Shown: piece by piece, positions 7,562-14,274 of the stretch
Position numbering within the stretch: the stretch's first letter is position 1
Layout of the letters: every line of letters begins with the position of its first letter
Source: DASXRU01 sp033856235
GTDB lineage: Bacteria; Acidobacteriota; Blastocatellia; Pyrinomonadales; Pyrinomonadaceae
NCBI GenBank assembly: GCA_033856235.1
Contig: JAWVFI010000078.1
Span: 68,030 to 132,029, forward strand
Reading direction: 5' to 3'
DNA length: 64,000 nt
Program-made: the position numbers and the translations under genes
The notes under the pieces: generated by a model
The model's database searches: none
What the model was told of the DNA's origin: nothing
Seen by the model: the letters and a program-made list of their open reading frames with translations, nothing else

Positions 7562-8195
7562 AAAACCATTTTCCATATTTCATTTTCCATATTTCATTTC
7601 TCATTTTGATCGGAGGCGAGCGGTCTTCAAAGAGGCGGTAAAGACGCGACTTAACTCGTTATTCTCTGCAATCAGGCTTAACAGCATTTCCCTTTTTAGA
7701 AGCTTGCTACGCTCAATAATACGTAGCCAGATCGAGGTCTCATTCAATTCTTTCAACACTATTCGAAGCTTGTGAACGAAATCAGCATGGCTTTCCGCTC
7801 CTCTTGCTTCGCCATAGTTCGGTGCGGGAGAGGTACCCGATCGCATGATTTGGCCAGCTATGTGTCTTCCAGCCGGAGTCTTTGGCAGATTCATGGATAG
7901 CTTGATAATTCGAACGGAAAAATCTATTAGACGGTTTTCCAGATCGTCAGCTCGTAATTGAGGGCTCTTGGACGAGGGTTCAATTTCCATTGGAGTTCTT
8001 CGTCAGAATCTCTGCGGAAGGTAGATGATAACAATACTAGCAGGACACCAGTAGGGAGCTTTGCGACCAACTCTTTTCGCTCGCTGCTTAATTTTCGGCA
8101 AGTAATTCGTTAACGAGGATCAGAAATGTGAGAATCGAGATGAATGCCCCCAATGAAAAATGAAATATGGAAAATGAGATATGGAAAATGGTTTT
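7562..8195. mobile_element. 634-bp inverted-repeat element carrying a four-helix-bundle gene
   Basis: The arms at 7562-7605 and 8152-8195 are reverse complements matching at 42 of 44 positions. Each starts AAAACCATTTTCCATAT and contains a tandem CATTTTCCATATTT unit. Between them lies only the four-helix-bundle gene on the minus strand, whose stop codon falls in the left arm. The right arm ends inside the 5' end of deoB and supplies its start codon. No transposase is present, so if mobile it moves in trans or by another route. A gene-less relative lies at 2204-2369. I saw no clear target-site duplication. Confidence 0.65.
7601..7990 (-). CDS. Four-helix-bundle protein (S23 / intervening-sequence protein family)
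   Basis: A 129-residue helical protein of the family first found in 23S rRNA intervening sequences. Family segments are ENRLIDFSVRIIKLSMNLPK, then HIAGQIMRSGTSPAPNYGEA, then KLRIVLKELNETSIWLRIIE near the C-terminal third. These proteins form pentameric helical barrels and resemble Avd of diversity-generating retroelements; a nucleic-acid-binding role is suspected but unproven. No reverse transcriptase is nearby. The gene lies inside a pair of near-identical inverted repeats, and its stop codon lies within one of them, which suggests gene and repeats travel as a unit. ATG 7990 is the start; the Shine-Dalgarno is weak. Confidence 0.9.
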   Translation of the reverse strand: MEIEPSSKSPQLRADDLENRLIDFSVRIIKLSMNLPKTPAGRHIAGQIMRSGTSPAPNYGEARGAESHADFVHKLRIVLKELNETSIWLRIIERSKLLKREMLLSLIAENNELSRVFTASLKTARLRSK

Positions 8196-9386
8196 GCTAG
8201 ATCCGAAAAGGACCCTAATCGCTCCTTCAACCGAATCACGATTATAGTGCTCGACGGCGCCGGCATTGGCGAGATGCCCGATGCCGCGGCGTGGGGCGAC
8301 GCGGGCTCTGACACTTTTGGGCATATCTGCCAATCGCGAACGGTCCGCTTGCCCAATCTGCAAGCCTGGGGACTGGGCAATATCCGGTCGCTTCAAGGAG
8401 TCTCGCCGGCTCTCCAGCCGCGCGCGGCGTTCGGCAAATGCGCGCTGCGATCGAACGGGAAGGACACGACGACGGGACATTGGGAAATGGCCGGCATCGT
8501 GCTGGAGCGCGCTTTCCCGCTTTACCCGAAAGGCTTCCCGCAAACGATCCTCGACAGCTTCATTCGCGAGACCGGCGTCCCGGGCATTCTCGGAAACGTT
8601 CCCGCTTCGGGCACTGAGATCATTAAGGAGTTAGGCGCCGAGCATGTCGCGAGCGGCAAGCCAATCATCTATACATCGGGCGATTCAGTTTTCCAGATTG
8701 CCGCGCACGAGCAGGTGATACCTCTCGATCGACTCTACGAAATTTGTGAGACGGCGCGGGGCATCTTGCGCGGCGAACATGAAGTGGGCCGCGTGATCGC
8801 GCGGCCGTTTCTGGGTGAGCCTGGCGCTTTCTACCGGACTGAGAACCGTCATGATTACGCGGTGCCACCGCCCAGGGAAAATCTGCTGCCCACGTTGCAC
8901 GAAGCCGGGCTGGACGTCGTTTGCGTGGGAAAGATTGCTTCAATCTACGACTCGATGGGAGTGACCGAAGACCTGACCGCCAAGAACAACCAGCAATCCA
9001 TCGATCAGACAATTCACGCATTAAGCCAGAAAACGCGCGGATTAATCTTTTCTAACCTGGTGGACTTTGACATGCTGTACGGCCACCGGCGCGACACGGA
9101 AGGTTACGCAGGCGCTCTGGAACATTTCGATTCCCGCCTGCCGGAGATTGAGTCCGCGATGAGCGACGATGATTTGCTGATCATCAGTGCTGACCACGGT
9201 AACGACCCCACGTACCCGGGCACCGACCATACGCGAGAGTACGCGCCGTTGCTGGCATTCGGCCGGCGCGCCCGGCCGGTGAACCTTGGGACGCGTGGTT
9301 CTCTTTCCGATATCGGCCAGACCATCGCCGAGAACTTTGGATTGCAATTAGCCGCCGGCGAAAGTTTTCTATCGCAAATCTTGTAG
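8181..9386 (+). CDS. deoB: Phosphopentomutase DeoB
   Basis: DeoB interconverts ribose or deoxyribose 1-phosphate and 5-phosphate, linking nucleoside phosphorolysis to RpiB and DeoC chemistry, both encoded about 5 kb downstream. It is an alkaline-phosphatase-superfamily metalloenzyme. Visible motifs are IIVLDGAGIGEMPDAAAWGD with SDTFGHIC, the phosphoacceptor-region NGKDTTTGHWEM, and the metal ligands in VDFDMLYGHRRD and ISADHGNDPTYPGTDHTREY. The length of 401 residues is standard. The first 15 or so residues (MENGFARSEKDPNRS) precede the usual start of the fold; an in-frame stop (8175-8177) just before ATG 8181, and no other start before the core, force this start, which lies in an inverted-repeat arm. 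Confidence 0.95.
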   Translation: MENGFARSEKDPNRSFNRITIIVLDGAGIGEMPDAAAWGDAGSDTFGHICQSRTVRLPNLQAWGLGNIRSLQGVSPALQPRAAFGKCALRSNGKDTTTGHWEMAGIVLERAFPLYPKGFPQTILDSFIRETGVPGILGNVPASGTEIIKELGAEHVASGKPIIYTSGDSVFQIAAHEQVIPLDRLYEICETARGILRGEHEVGRVIARPFLGEPGAFYRTENRHDYAVPPPRENLLPTLHEAGLDVVCVGKIASIYDSMGVTEDLTAKNNQQSIDQTIHALSQKTRGLIFSNLVDFDMLYGHRRDTEGYAGALEHFDSRLPEIESAMSDDDLLIISADHGNDPTYPGTDHTREYAPLLAFGRRARPVNLGTRGSLSDIGQTIAENFGLQLAAGESFLSQIL

Positions 9387-9460
9387 GGTGGCCGCCCCCC
9401 TCGGTAACGCAAAGCGCCGGCACTCGAAAGGGGGTGGCCACGGAGGGCCACCCCTACAGA
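9382..9460. repeat. TGTAGGGG-type inverted repeat pair, copy 1
   Basis: TGTAGGGTGGCCGCCCCCCT (arm 9382-9403) faces a longer right arm (9426-9459) ending GGGCCACCCCTACA. Related arms are at 15091-15120, 29909-30000 and 63966-64000. The right arm ends 11 bp before the next start codon. Confidence 0.85.
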
Positions 9461-9470
9461 GACCCCCAAA

Positions 9471-10193
9471 ATGAAAAACTTCAAACTGACTTTTGTCTGG
9501 GTAGCGACACTCTTTGTCTTTTGCTGGCTGAATAACCGCTCGGTGCTAGCCCAATCCGCGCTCATGAACGTTCCCTCCACCGACGTGGTCGCAGCCAAGA
9601 AGGTGTATTTCGAGATGGATTTCATCACCAACTATGCCTGGGAGCGCGACGATCCGTTTGAGAACTATCTTCCCCGCGGTGTGGCTGGCGTGGGCCGGAA
9701 TGTCGAGGTCGGGGTCAACGTTTCTTATACGCGCGTTCGCGGTGGCGGCGAACCGATCGAGGTTCAGCCAAACGTGAAATGGCAGTTTTACAATAACGAG
9801 ACCCGCGGCACAGCCGGCGCGCTCGGCTGCATTTTGTATGTGCCGGTCACGCATCGCACGGGCACCGACACGTTCGGCATGTGCTACACGGTGTTCAGCA
9901 AACAGTTCAAGGTCAGCCATGGGCCGACCTTCACTGGTGGTTCCTATGCGCTGGTGGGTCGCAATCAAGGCGAGGGAGCGCGAGTGGGCGCGATTGCTGC
10001 TTATGAACAGCCGCTCACTGACAAGCTAAGTTTCACGGTTGATTGGTTCAGTGGGCGAAATCGTTTTGGTTATGTCAGCCCAGGTCTTACCTACGATACG
10101 ACCGACGACAGTTTCGTTTCGGCCGGATATTCGATTGGAAATTCTGGTCGGGGAAACCACGCGCTGTTCGTGTACTACGGGAAACAGTTCTAG
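9471..10193 (+). CDS. Exported protein, probable outer-membrane beta-barrel
   Basis: No family recognised. The 240-residue protein has an N-terminal signal peptide (FVWVATLFVFCWLNN, cleavage around VLAQS, residue 28). The remainder is rich in short alternating strands: YFEMDFITNYAW, VEVGVNVSYTRVRG, WQFYNNETRG, LGCILYVPVTHR, YALVGRNQG, LSFTVDWFSGRNRFGY and FVSAGYSIGN. It ends in HALFVYYGKQF, with a C-terminal Phe and the alternating aromatic pattern typical of Bam-recognised barrels. A barrel of about eight to ten strands is therefore likely, with role unknown. Two internal cysteines (LGCILY, MCYTV) may pair. The start lies right after a repeat arm and has no clear Shine-Dalgarno. Confidence 0.8.
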   Translation: MKNFKLTFVWVATLFVFCWLNNRSVLAQSALMNVPSTDVVAAKKVYFEMDFITNYAWERDDPFENYLPRGVAGVGRNVEVGVNVSYTRVRGGGEPIEVQPNVKWQFYNNETRGTAGALGCILYVPVTHRTGTDTFGMCYTVFSKQFKVSHGPTFTGGSYALVGRNQGEGARVGAIAAYEQPLTDKLSFTVDWFSGRNRFGYVSPGLTYDTTDDSFVSAGYSIGNSGRGNHALFVYYGKQF

Positions 10194-10237
10194 AGGGAGA
10201 ACGACCAGGATTCAAACCGAAATGACGAGTCCAAGTG

Positions 10238-10485
10238 ACAGCCGTCTTCAGACGGCTTGCCCGACGGGTTACTAGACCAGCGCTTAAGCGCTGGGTGGGC
10301 GGAGGTTTGGAACATTGCTAAGGGCGCTTAGCGTGCTTGCCCCCGCTTTAGCACAGGTAAAACCAAAACAGGAAGCCCGCTGAAGCGGGCTGTGGATTCT
10401 TGTCGCCGGGCGAACCCGGCCGTATAACGACCGGCCTAGTAACCCTTCGGCGAAGCCGCGTAAACGCGGCTATCACTGTTCAAAT
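10238..10485. repeat. GGGTTACTAG-type multi-hairpin repeat element, copy 1
   Basis: GGGTTACTAG (10266-10275) and its exact inverse CTAGTAACCC (10436-10445) bracket a series of short perfect hairpins. Examples are AGCCGTCTTCAGACGGCT (10240-10257), CAGCGCTTAAGCGCTG (10278-10293), AGCCCGCTGAAGCGGGCT (10374-10391) and AGCCGCGTAAACGCGGCT (10454-10471). Stem sequences differ between hairpins while length and A/T-rich loop are kept. A second copy is at 46745-46996. No gene is seen in this 329-bp gap. Confidence 0.85.
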
Positions 10486-10522
10486 CAACCCCCTGCGTTT
10501 CTTCATAAGTGGAAGCGAAAGC

Positions 10523-11437
10523 TTAAGTCCTTTTCGCAGACAGACTGTTGTAGATCAGTTCCAACCAGCGATCGGTGTTGATAAATCCCGTTCCCCATGA
10601 CTTCCACTCCGCCGGCAAGCCTTCTGCTTTAATTTGCTCAAGTGTCTTTCCGGCTGCCATCCGCTTGCGCACGATGTCCGTGGTCTGCAGCAACATTTGG
10701 TGGTAAGCCTTCAGGTCGTCGATAGTCGAGAGTGGGCCGTGCCCGGGTATGAACTTCACCCCCGGCACTTTGTTTAGCCGCTCGATAATATCGCCGACCG
10801 TCTTCGCCAGGTTTTCCACGTCGCCGCCCGCTTCCAGATCGACTACCGGAAATCTTCCGGCAAAAAAGTCGTCGCCCATGTGCACGACATTTGAGCCGGT
10901 GAAAAAGATGATACTGTCGCCGTCGGTATGACCGTGCGGAAAGTGTATGACTTTGATTTCTTCGCCGTTGAAAAAGATCGAGATTGCCTGCTCAAAAGTG
11001 ATGACCGGCAATGCTTCCTTGGGTGAGGCTGGCGTGGTGCGATTGAAGAACTTCGATTTCTGCTCAACAGAAAGGCGGCGCCGCACATTGGCGTGGGCAA
11101 TGATCGGGGCCTCTGGACCAAAAGCCACATTCCCATCGGTATGATCGCCGTGGTAGTGCGTATTCAGAACAAATTTTAGCTTGCCGTCACCAAGCGTTTT
11201 CAGCGTCGCCCGGATCTTATCCGCCAGCGGCGCAAATTGATCGTCCACAATCAGGATGCCGTCCGGGCCGACTGAAACCCCAATATTCCCGCCGCCACCT
11301 TCCAGCATGTAAACCGCGCCGGAGACTTTTGTCGCCTTAATCTCGATCTTCGACCAATCAGTTTGAGCGTAGGTCTCAGTAGCGCCCGTGAAGCCTAAAA
11401 AGAGGAATGCGCTGATTACCGCAAAAATGTTCTTCAT
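10523..11437 (-). CDS. Exported metallo-beta-lactamase-fold hydrolase
   Basis: A 304-residue zinc hydrolase with a signal peptide (residues 1-25, cut near TYAQT). The metal motif is LNTHYHGDHTDGN (His94, His96, Asp98, His99). Later ligands lie in HFPHGHTDGDSIIFF and FIPGHGPLS. This is the periplasmic cyclase/quinoprotein-relay-like MBL group rather than a proven beta-lactamase; substrate unknown. I start at ATG 11437 (MKNIFAVISAF), not the TTG one codon earlier, because GGAGA sits 5 nt upstream. It begins 13 bp after the hpt stop on the same strand, so the two are probably co-transcribed, though no functional link is obvious. Confidence 0.93.
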   Translation of the reverse strand: MKNIFAVISAFLFLGFTGATETYAQTDWSKIEIKATKVSGAVYMLEGGGGNIGVSVGPDGILIVDDQFAPLADKIRATLKTLGDGKLKFVLNTHYHGDHTDGNVAFGPEAPIIAHANVRRRLSVEQKSKFFNRTTPASPKEALPVITFEQAISIFFNGEEIKVIHFPHGHTDGDSIIFFTGSNVVHMGDDFFAGRFPVVDLEAGGDVENLAKTVGDIIERLNKVPGVKFIPGHGPLSTIDDLKAYHQMLLQTTDIVRKRMAAGKTLEQIKAEGLPAEWKSWGTGFINTDRWLELIYNSLSAKRT

Positions 11438-11450
11438 CAATTCTCCAGCA

Positions 11451-12020
11451 TCAGCCCAGCTCCGGATTCTTCAAGACGGCGATGAAGGGGAGGTTCCGAT
11501 AACGCTCTGCGAAATCCAGTCCATAACCAACAACGAAGGCGTCGGGAATTTTGAATCCCAGGTAATCAATTTCCACGGGGCGTTCGCGCCGTTCCCACTT
11601 GTCCAACAGCGCCGCCAGTTTCACGCTGGAAGCACCGCGCGATTGCAGGTTCGCAATCAAGTAGGAAAGCGTGAGCCCGGTGTCCACGATGTCCTCGACG
11701 ATCAGAATGTCGCGTCCCTCGATCGGCACATCCAGATCTTTCATGATTCTGACTTCGCCCGAAGTCCGCATGCCGGCTCCATAACTCGAGATGGCCATGA
11801 ACTCAATCGCTATCGGCATGTCGATGGCGCGCATCAAGTCGCTGAGGAAAGTGCAGGCCCCCTTTAGGACGCCAATCAGCAGCGGGTTGCGCCCGGCATA
11901 GTCCCGGGCAATCTCTGCGCCCAGGACGGCGATGCGTTCCTGAATCGCCTGGGTGGTGACGAGCGTCTCAAGGTTGGGGTTACTAAACTCTGACATAGCG
12001 GGTGCCGTTGAAGTAGCCAA
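11451..12020 (-). CDS. hpt: Hypoxanthine phosphoribosyltransferase
   Basis: Purine-salvage enzyme converting hypoxanthine or guanine plus PRPP to IMP or GMP in the cytoplasm. The PRPP loop is DILIVEDIVDTGLTLSYL. The flanking GVLKGACTFLSDLMRAI and the base-recognition segment DYLGFKIPDAFVVGYGLDFA are diagnostic. The length of 189 residues is normal. I chose TTG 12020 because AGGAGG lies 7 nt upstream of it on the minus strand, whereas ATG 11996 (MSEFSNP) has no ribosome binding site. Upstream is a perfect 30-bp inverted repeat (12041-12133), then the divergent nucleotidase genes. It clusters with deoB, 5'-nucleotidase, rpiB and deoC, all of nucleotide and nucleoside metabolism. Confidence 0.96.
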   Translation of the reverse strand: MATSTAPAMSEFSNPNLETLVTTQAIQERIAVLGAEIARDYAGRNPLLIGVLKGACTFLSDLMRAIDMPIAIEFMAISSYGAGMRTSGEVRIMKDLDVPIEGRDILIVEDIVDTGLTLSYLIANLQSRGASSVKLAALLDKWERRERPVEIDYLGFKIPDAFVVGYGLDFAERYRNLPFIAVLKNPELG

Positions 12021-12040
12021 GTCGGTCCTCCTGTTATCAG

Positions 12041-12133
12041 TCAGAACCGCCTGCGGTAGCGGGCGGTTGATCTAGCGACATCAAGCAAGCGCCCCGGCCA
12101 GGGTCAACCGCCCGCTACCGCAGGCGGTTCTGA
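12041..12133. repeat. Perfect 30-bp inverted repeat in the hpt/nucleotidase divergent gap
   Basis: TCAGAACCGCCTGCGGTAGC is the outer part of the left arm (12041-12070), and the right arm (12104-12133) is its perfect 30-bp reverse complement, separated by 33 bp. It lies between the TTG of hpt and the start of the divergent gene, so it could form a cruciform or a long hairpin in both leaders. Confidence 0.9.
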
Positions 12134-12249
12134 CCTCTCACAATTTGCGTGCGCGCCTTATGGTGCGACATACTATTGAAGCTCTCCGTACACGTCAATC
12201 GGGCCGGCCAGTAGGCCTGTTATATTTTCACTTATACCGCGAAGGGACT

Positions 12250-13173
12250 ATGCCTGTGTTAAGAGCCAGATTCGCGCCCCCCAAACCTGCGGCTGCCAGA
12301 CTTGTGATTCACAGCCTCGGGATGCCCAGCCTGGGAATTATTAGCGCCGTGTTGCTCCTGTGTTTGATTGCGCCGTCGCAATCGGCCTGGGCCCAGACAG
12401 CGGCGCGACCCGCAGCGACGCCAACCGCTTCACCCGCAGATGTCCGGGTCCGCCCCACCGAGGTGGAGGTTAATGCCGCCACTCCCGATGATCCGGCCGT
12501 CGATAAGATGTTGGAAACATATTCGCCCAAAGTGCGCGCACTCGATCTGGTGATCGGCAAGCTGGTAGGCGATTTGAAGAAGGGTGGGGCCGGCGCCGGC
12601 TCGCTCGGCAACTTCGTGACGGACGGCATTCGGTCGCGGGCTAGCCTGAAATTGGGCAAACCGGTGGACCTCGCGGTTACTAACAATGGCGGCCTGCGTA
12701 AGAGCGTCATTGGCGAAGGTGATCTGCGCACTCTCGATATCTTCGAGTTGCTGCCGTTTGAAAACGCGCTCGTGGAGTTTGACCTGACTGGCGCCCAGGT
12801 ATTGGATCTGCTTCGCGTAGTGATCCAGAAAGGCGACGCTCAGTCCGGAGCGAGAGTGATCTACCGCTCGAACGCCGAGAAGAAGCAAATGGAAATGGTC
12901 AGCGCGCGGCTGCTGGTAAACGGCCGGGAGAAAGAGATCGATCCCACAGCCACTTACAAGGTGATCTCCATCGACTATCTGCTGCGAGTGAAAGGCGACT
13001 ATTCAATGTTGCAGCAAGCAAAATCCAGCAAGCCCCTCGGCCTGACGATCCGCGACGTGATGATTGATTATGTGAAAGCCGAGACCGCCGCCGGTCGCAA
13101 CATCAAAGCCACGCTCGATGGCCGGTTCCGCTTCGATAAACCTGAAGGAGCCGCGGAGGTGCCACCGCAATGA
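12250..13173 (+). CDS. Exported 5'-nucleotidase C-terminal-domain protein
   Basis: This carries only the C-terminal (substrate-binding) domain of UshA/YfkN-type 5'-nucleotidases. Signature segments are GSLGNFVTDGIRSRA, DLAVTNNGGLRKSVIGEG, LRTLDIFELLPFENALVEFD and, later, TYKVISIDYLLRVKGDYSM. A hydrophobic segment (LGIISAVLLLCLIAP, residues ~28-45) ending SAWAQ is a signal peptide. ATG 12250 follows AAGGG at 4 nt and gives 307 residues; an upstream reading adds 35 unlikely residues. Its stop overlaps the start of the next gene by 4 nt (ATGA), and that gene encodes the matching metallophosphoesterase domain. Together they probably form one split nucleotide-hydrolysing enzyme in the periplasm. 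Confidence 0.92.
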   Translation: MPVLRARFAPPKPAAARLVIHSLGMPSLGIISAVLLLCLIAPSQSAWAQTAARPAATPTASPADVRVRPTEVEVNAATPDDPAVDKMLETYSPKVRALDLVIGKLVGDLKKGGAGAGSLGNFVTDGIRSRASLKLGKPVDLAVTNNGGLRKSVIGEGDLRTLDIFELLPFENALVEFDLTGAQVLDLLRVVIQKGDAQSGARVIYRSNAEKKQMEMVSARLLVNGREKEIDPTATYKVISIDYLLRVKGDYSMLQQAKSSKPLGLTIRDVMIDYVKAETAAGRNIKATLDGRFRFDKPEGAAEVPPQ

Positions 13174-14147
13174 TTACTCGACGACGATTCTTGAACACTT
13201 CGATCGCCGGTGCGGCCGCCCTGGCGCTGCCACACTCGCTGACGCAGCTGGTTTCCGCCGGCGCCTGGTCGGCCTTTGCCGCTCCCCTGCTGGAAGCCAC
13301 AGCGGGCGAGACGGTCATCACCATTCTACACACCAACGATACGCATTCGCAGATCGATCCGATCGGCGCCACCGACAGAGTGTACGCGGGAAAAGGCGGT
13401 GTGGCTCGGCGGGCGACCCTGGTTAAGCGAATACGCAAAGAAAATCCCAACACGCTGATGATCGACGCCGGCGACGTCTTCCAGGGCACTCCCTACTTCA
13501 ATTTCTTTAAGGGCGAAGTCGAATACAAGGCGATGTCGATGATCGGCTATGACGTGGTGACACTCGGCAACCACGATTTTGATAATGGTGTTGATGCCCT
13601 GGGGAGCGCGATGAAGTTTGCGAACTTCGATTTCGTTTCCACCAACTACGATGTGCGCGGCACGCCTCTGGAAAACCGCGTCAGGCCCTACGTGGTGCGC
13701 GTGCTGGGCGGCGTGCGGGTGGGACTGTTCGGCATGGGCATCAGCCCCGTCAATCTGATCACGCCGGAGAACTTCAAGGGCGTGAAGTACCTCGATCCCG
13801 TGCGGATGGCAAATGGCGTGGTGAAGCTTTTGCGCGGCCAGGAGCGCTGCCAACTGGTAGTGGGAATGTCGCACCTGGGTTTGTATCCGCAAGCTCCGCC
13901 GGAAGTGATTGGTGATTCGCAGGTGGCGTCCCAGGTGGACGGCATTGATTTTATCGCCAGTGGTCACACGCACACGTTCATGAAGCAGCCGATGCTGACC
14001 AAACAGCCATCCGGAAATGACACGGTAATTTTTCAAGTTGGCCGCAGCGGCATCTACGTTGGGCGGGTGGACTTCAAACTACGCGACGGCAAGGTAACGG
14101 CCTCGGCAGGTCGATTACTCGACTTGCGCGATCAGTCGCTTGCCTGA
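13170..14147 (+). CDS. Exported metallophosphoesterase (5'-nucleotidase N-terminal domain), Tat-type signal
   Basis: The catalytic half of a UshA-like nucleotidase. The N-terminus MITRRRFLNTSIAGAAALAL is a twin-arginine signal (RRRF). The dimetal motifs are all present: ILHTNDTHSQID, DAGDVFQGTPY, VVTLGNHDFDNGVD, GMSHLGLYPQ and DFIASGHTHTFM. It hydrolyses 5'-nucleotides or related phosphoesters in the periplasm. At 325 residues it lacks the C-terminal substrate domain, which is the preceding gene with a 4-nt overlap. The Tat signal here against a Sec-like signal on the partner would mean the two halves are exported by different routes. Downstream is rpiB, so ribose released from nucleotides could feed RpiB and DeoC. 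Confidence 0.94.
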   Translation: MITRRRFLNTSIAGAAALALPHSLTQLVSAGAWSAFAAPLLEATAGETVITILHTNDTHSQIDPIGATDRVYAGKGGVARRATLVKRIRKENPNTLMIDAGDVFQGTPYFNFFKGEVEYKAMSMIGYDVVTLGNHDFDNGVDALGSAMKFANFDFVSTNYDVRGTPLENRVRPYVVRVLGGVRVGLFGMGISPVNLITPENFKGVKYLDPVRMANGVVKLLRGQERCQLVVGMSHLGLYPQAPPEVIGDSQVASQVDGIDFIASGHTHTFMKQPMLTKQPSGNDTVIFQVGRSGIYVGRVDFKLRDGKVTASAGRLLDLRDQSLA

Positions 14148-14148
14148 T

Positions 14149-14272
14149 TTGGAGTGCGGCGACCTGTCGCCGCTTTTCCCTGCGGCAGCTTCCTGCCGCA
14201 TTCTATTATGAAGGAACGACAGTCGCGACAGGTCGCGACCGGTGAAAGCGGTGACAGGTCACCGCACTCCAA
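14149..14272. repeat. GGAGTGCGGCG-type inverted repeat pair, copy 2
   Basis: TTTGGAGTGCGGCGACCTGT (arm 14149-14178) faces CACCGCACTCCAAA (right arm 14243-14272). Inside are hairpins TGCGGCAG/CTGCCGCA-like (14181-14200) and GTCGCGACAGGTCGCGAC (14222-14239). The right arm ends two bases before the rpiB ATG. Confidence 0.85.
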
Positions 14273-14274
14273 AA

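Noticed and set aside
7562..8195. A diversity-generating retroelement, because of the Avd-like four-helix bundle
   Set aside because: No reverse transcriptase and no template/variable repeat pair was found.
10523..11437. A beta-lactamase resistance gene
   Set aside because: The HxHxDH motif is shared by the whole superfamily; no B1/B3 lactamase-specific residues could be assigned.
14149..14272. A possible riboswitch in the leader of rpiB
   Set aside because: The stems are explained by the GGAGTGCGG inverted-repeat family, which also occurs at 6158-6256 upstream of an unrelated gene.
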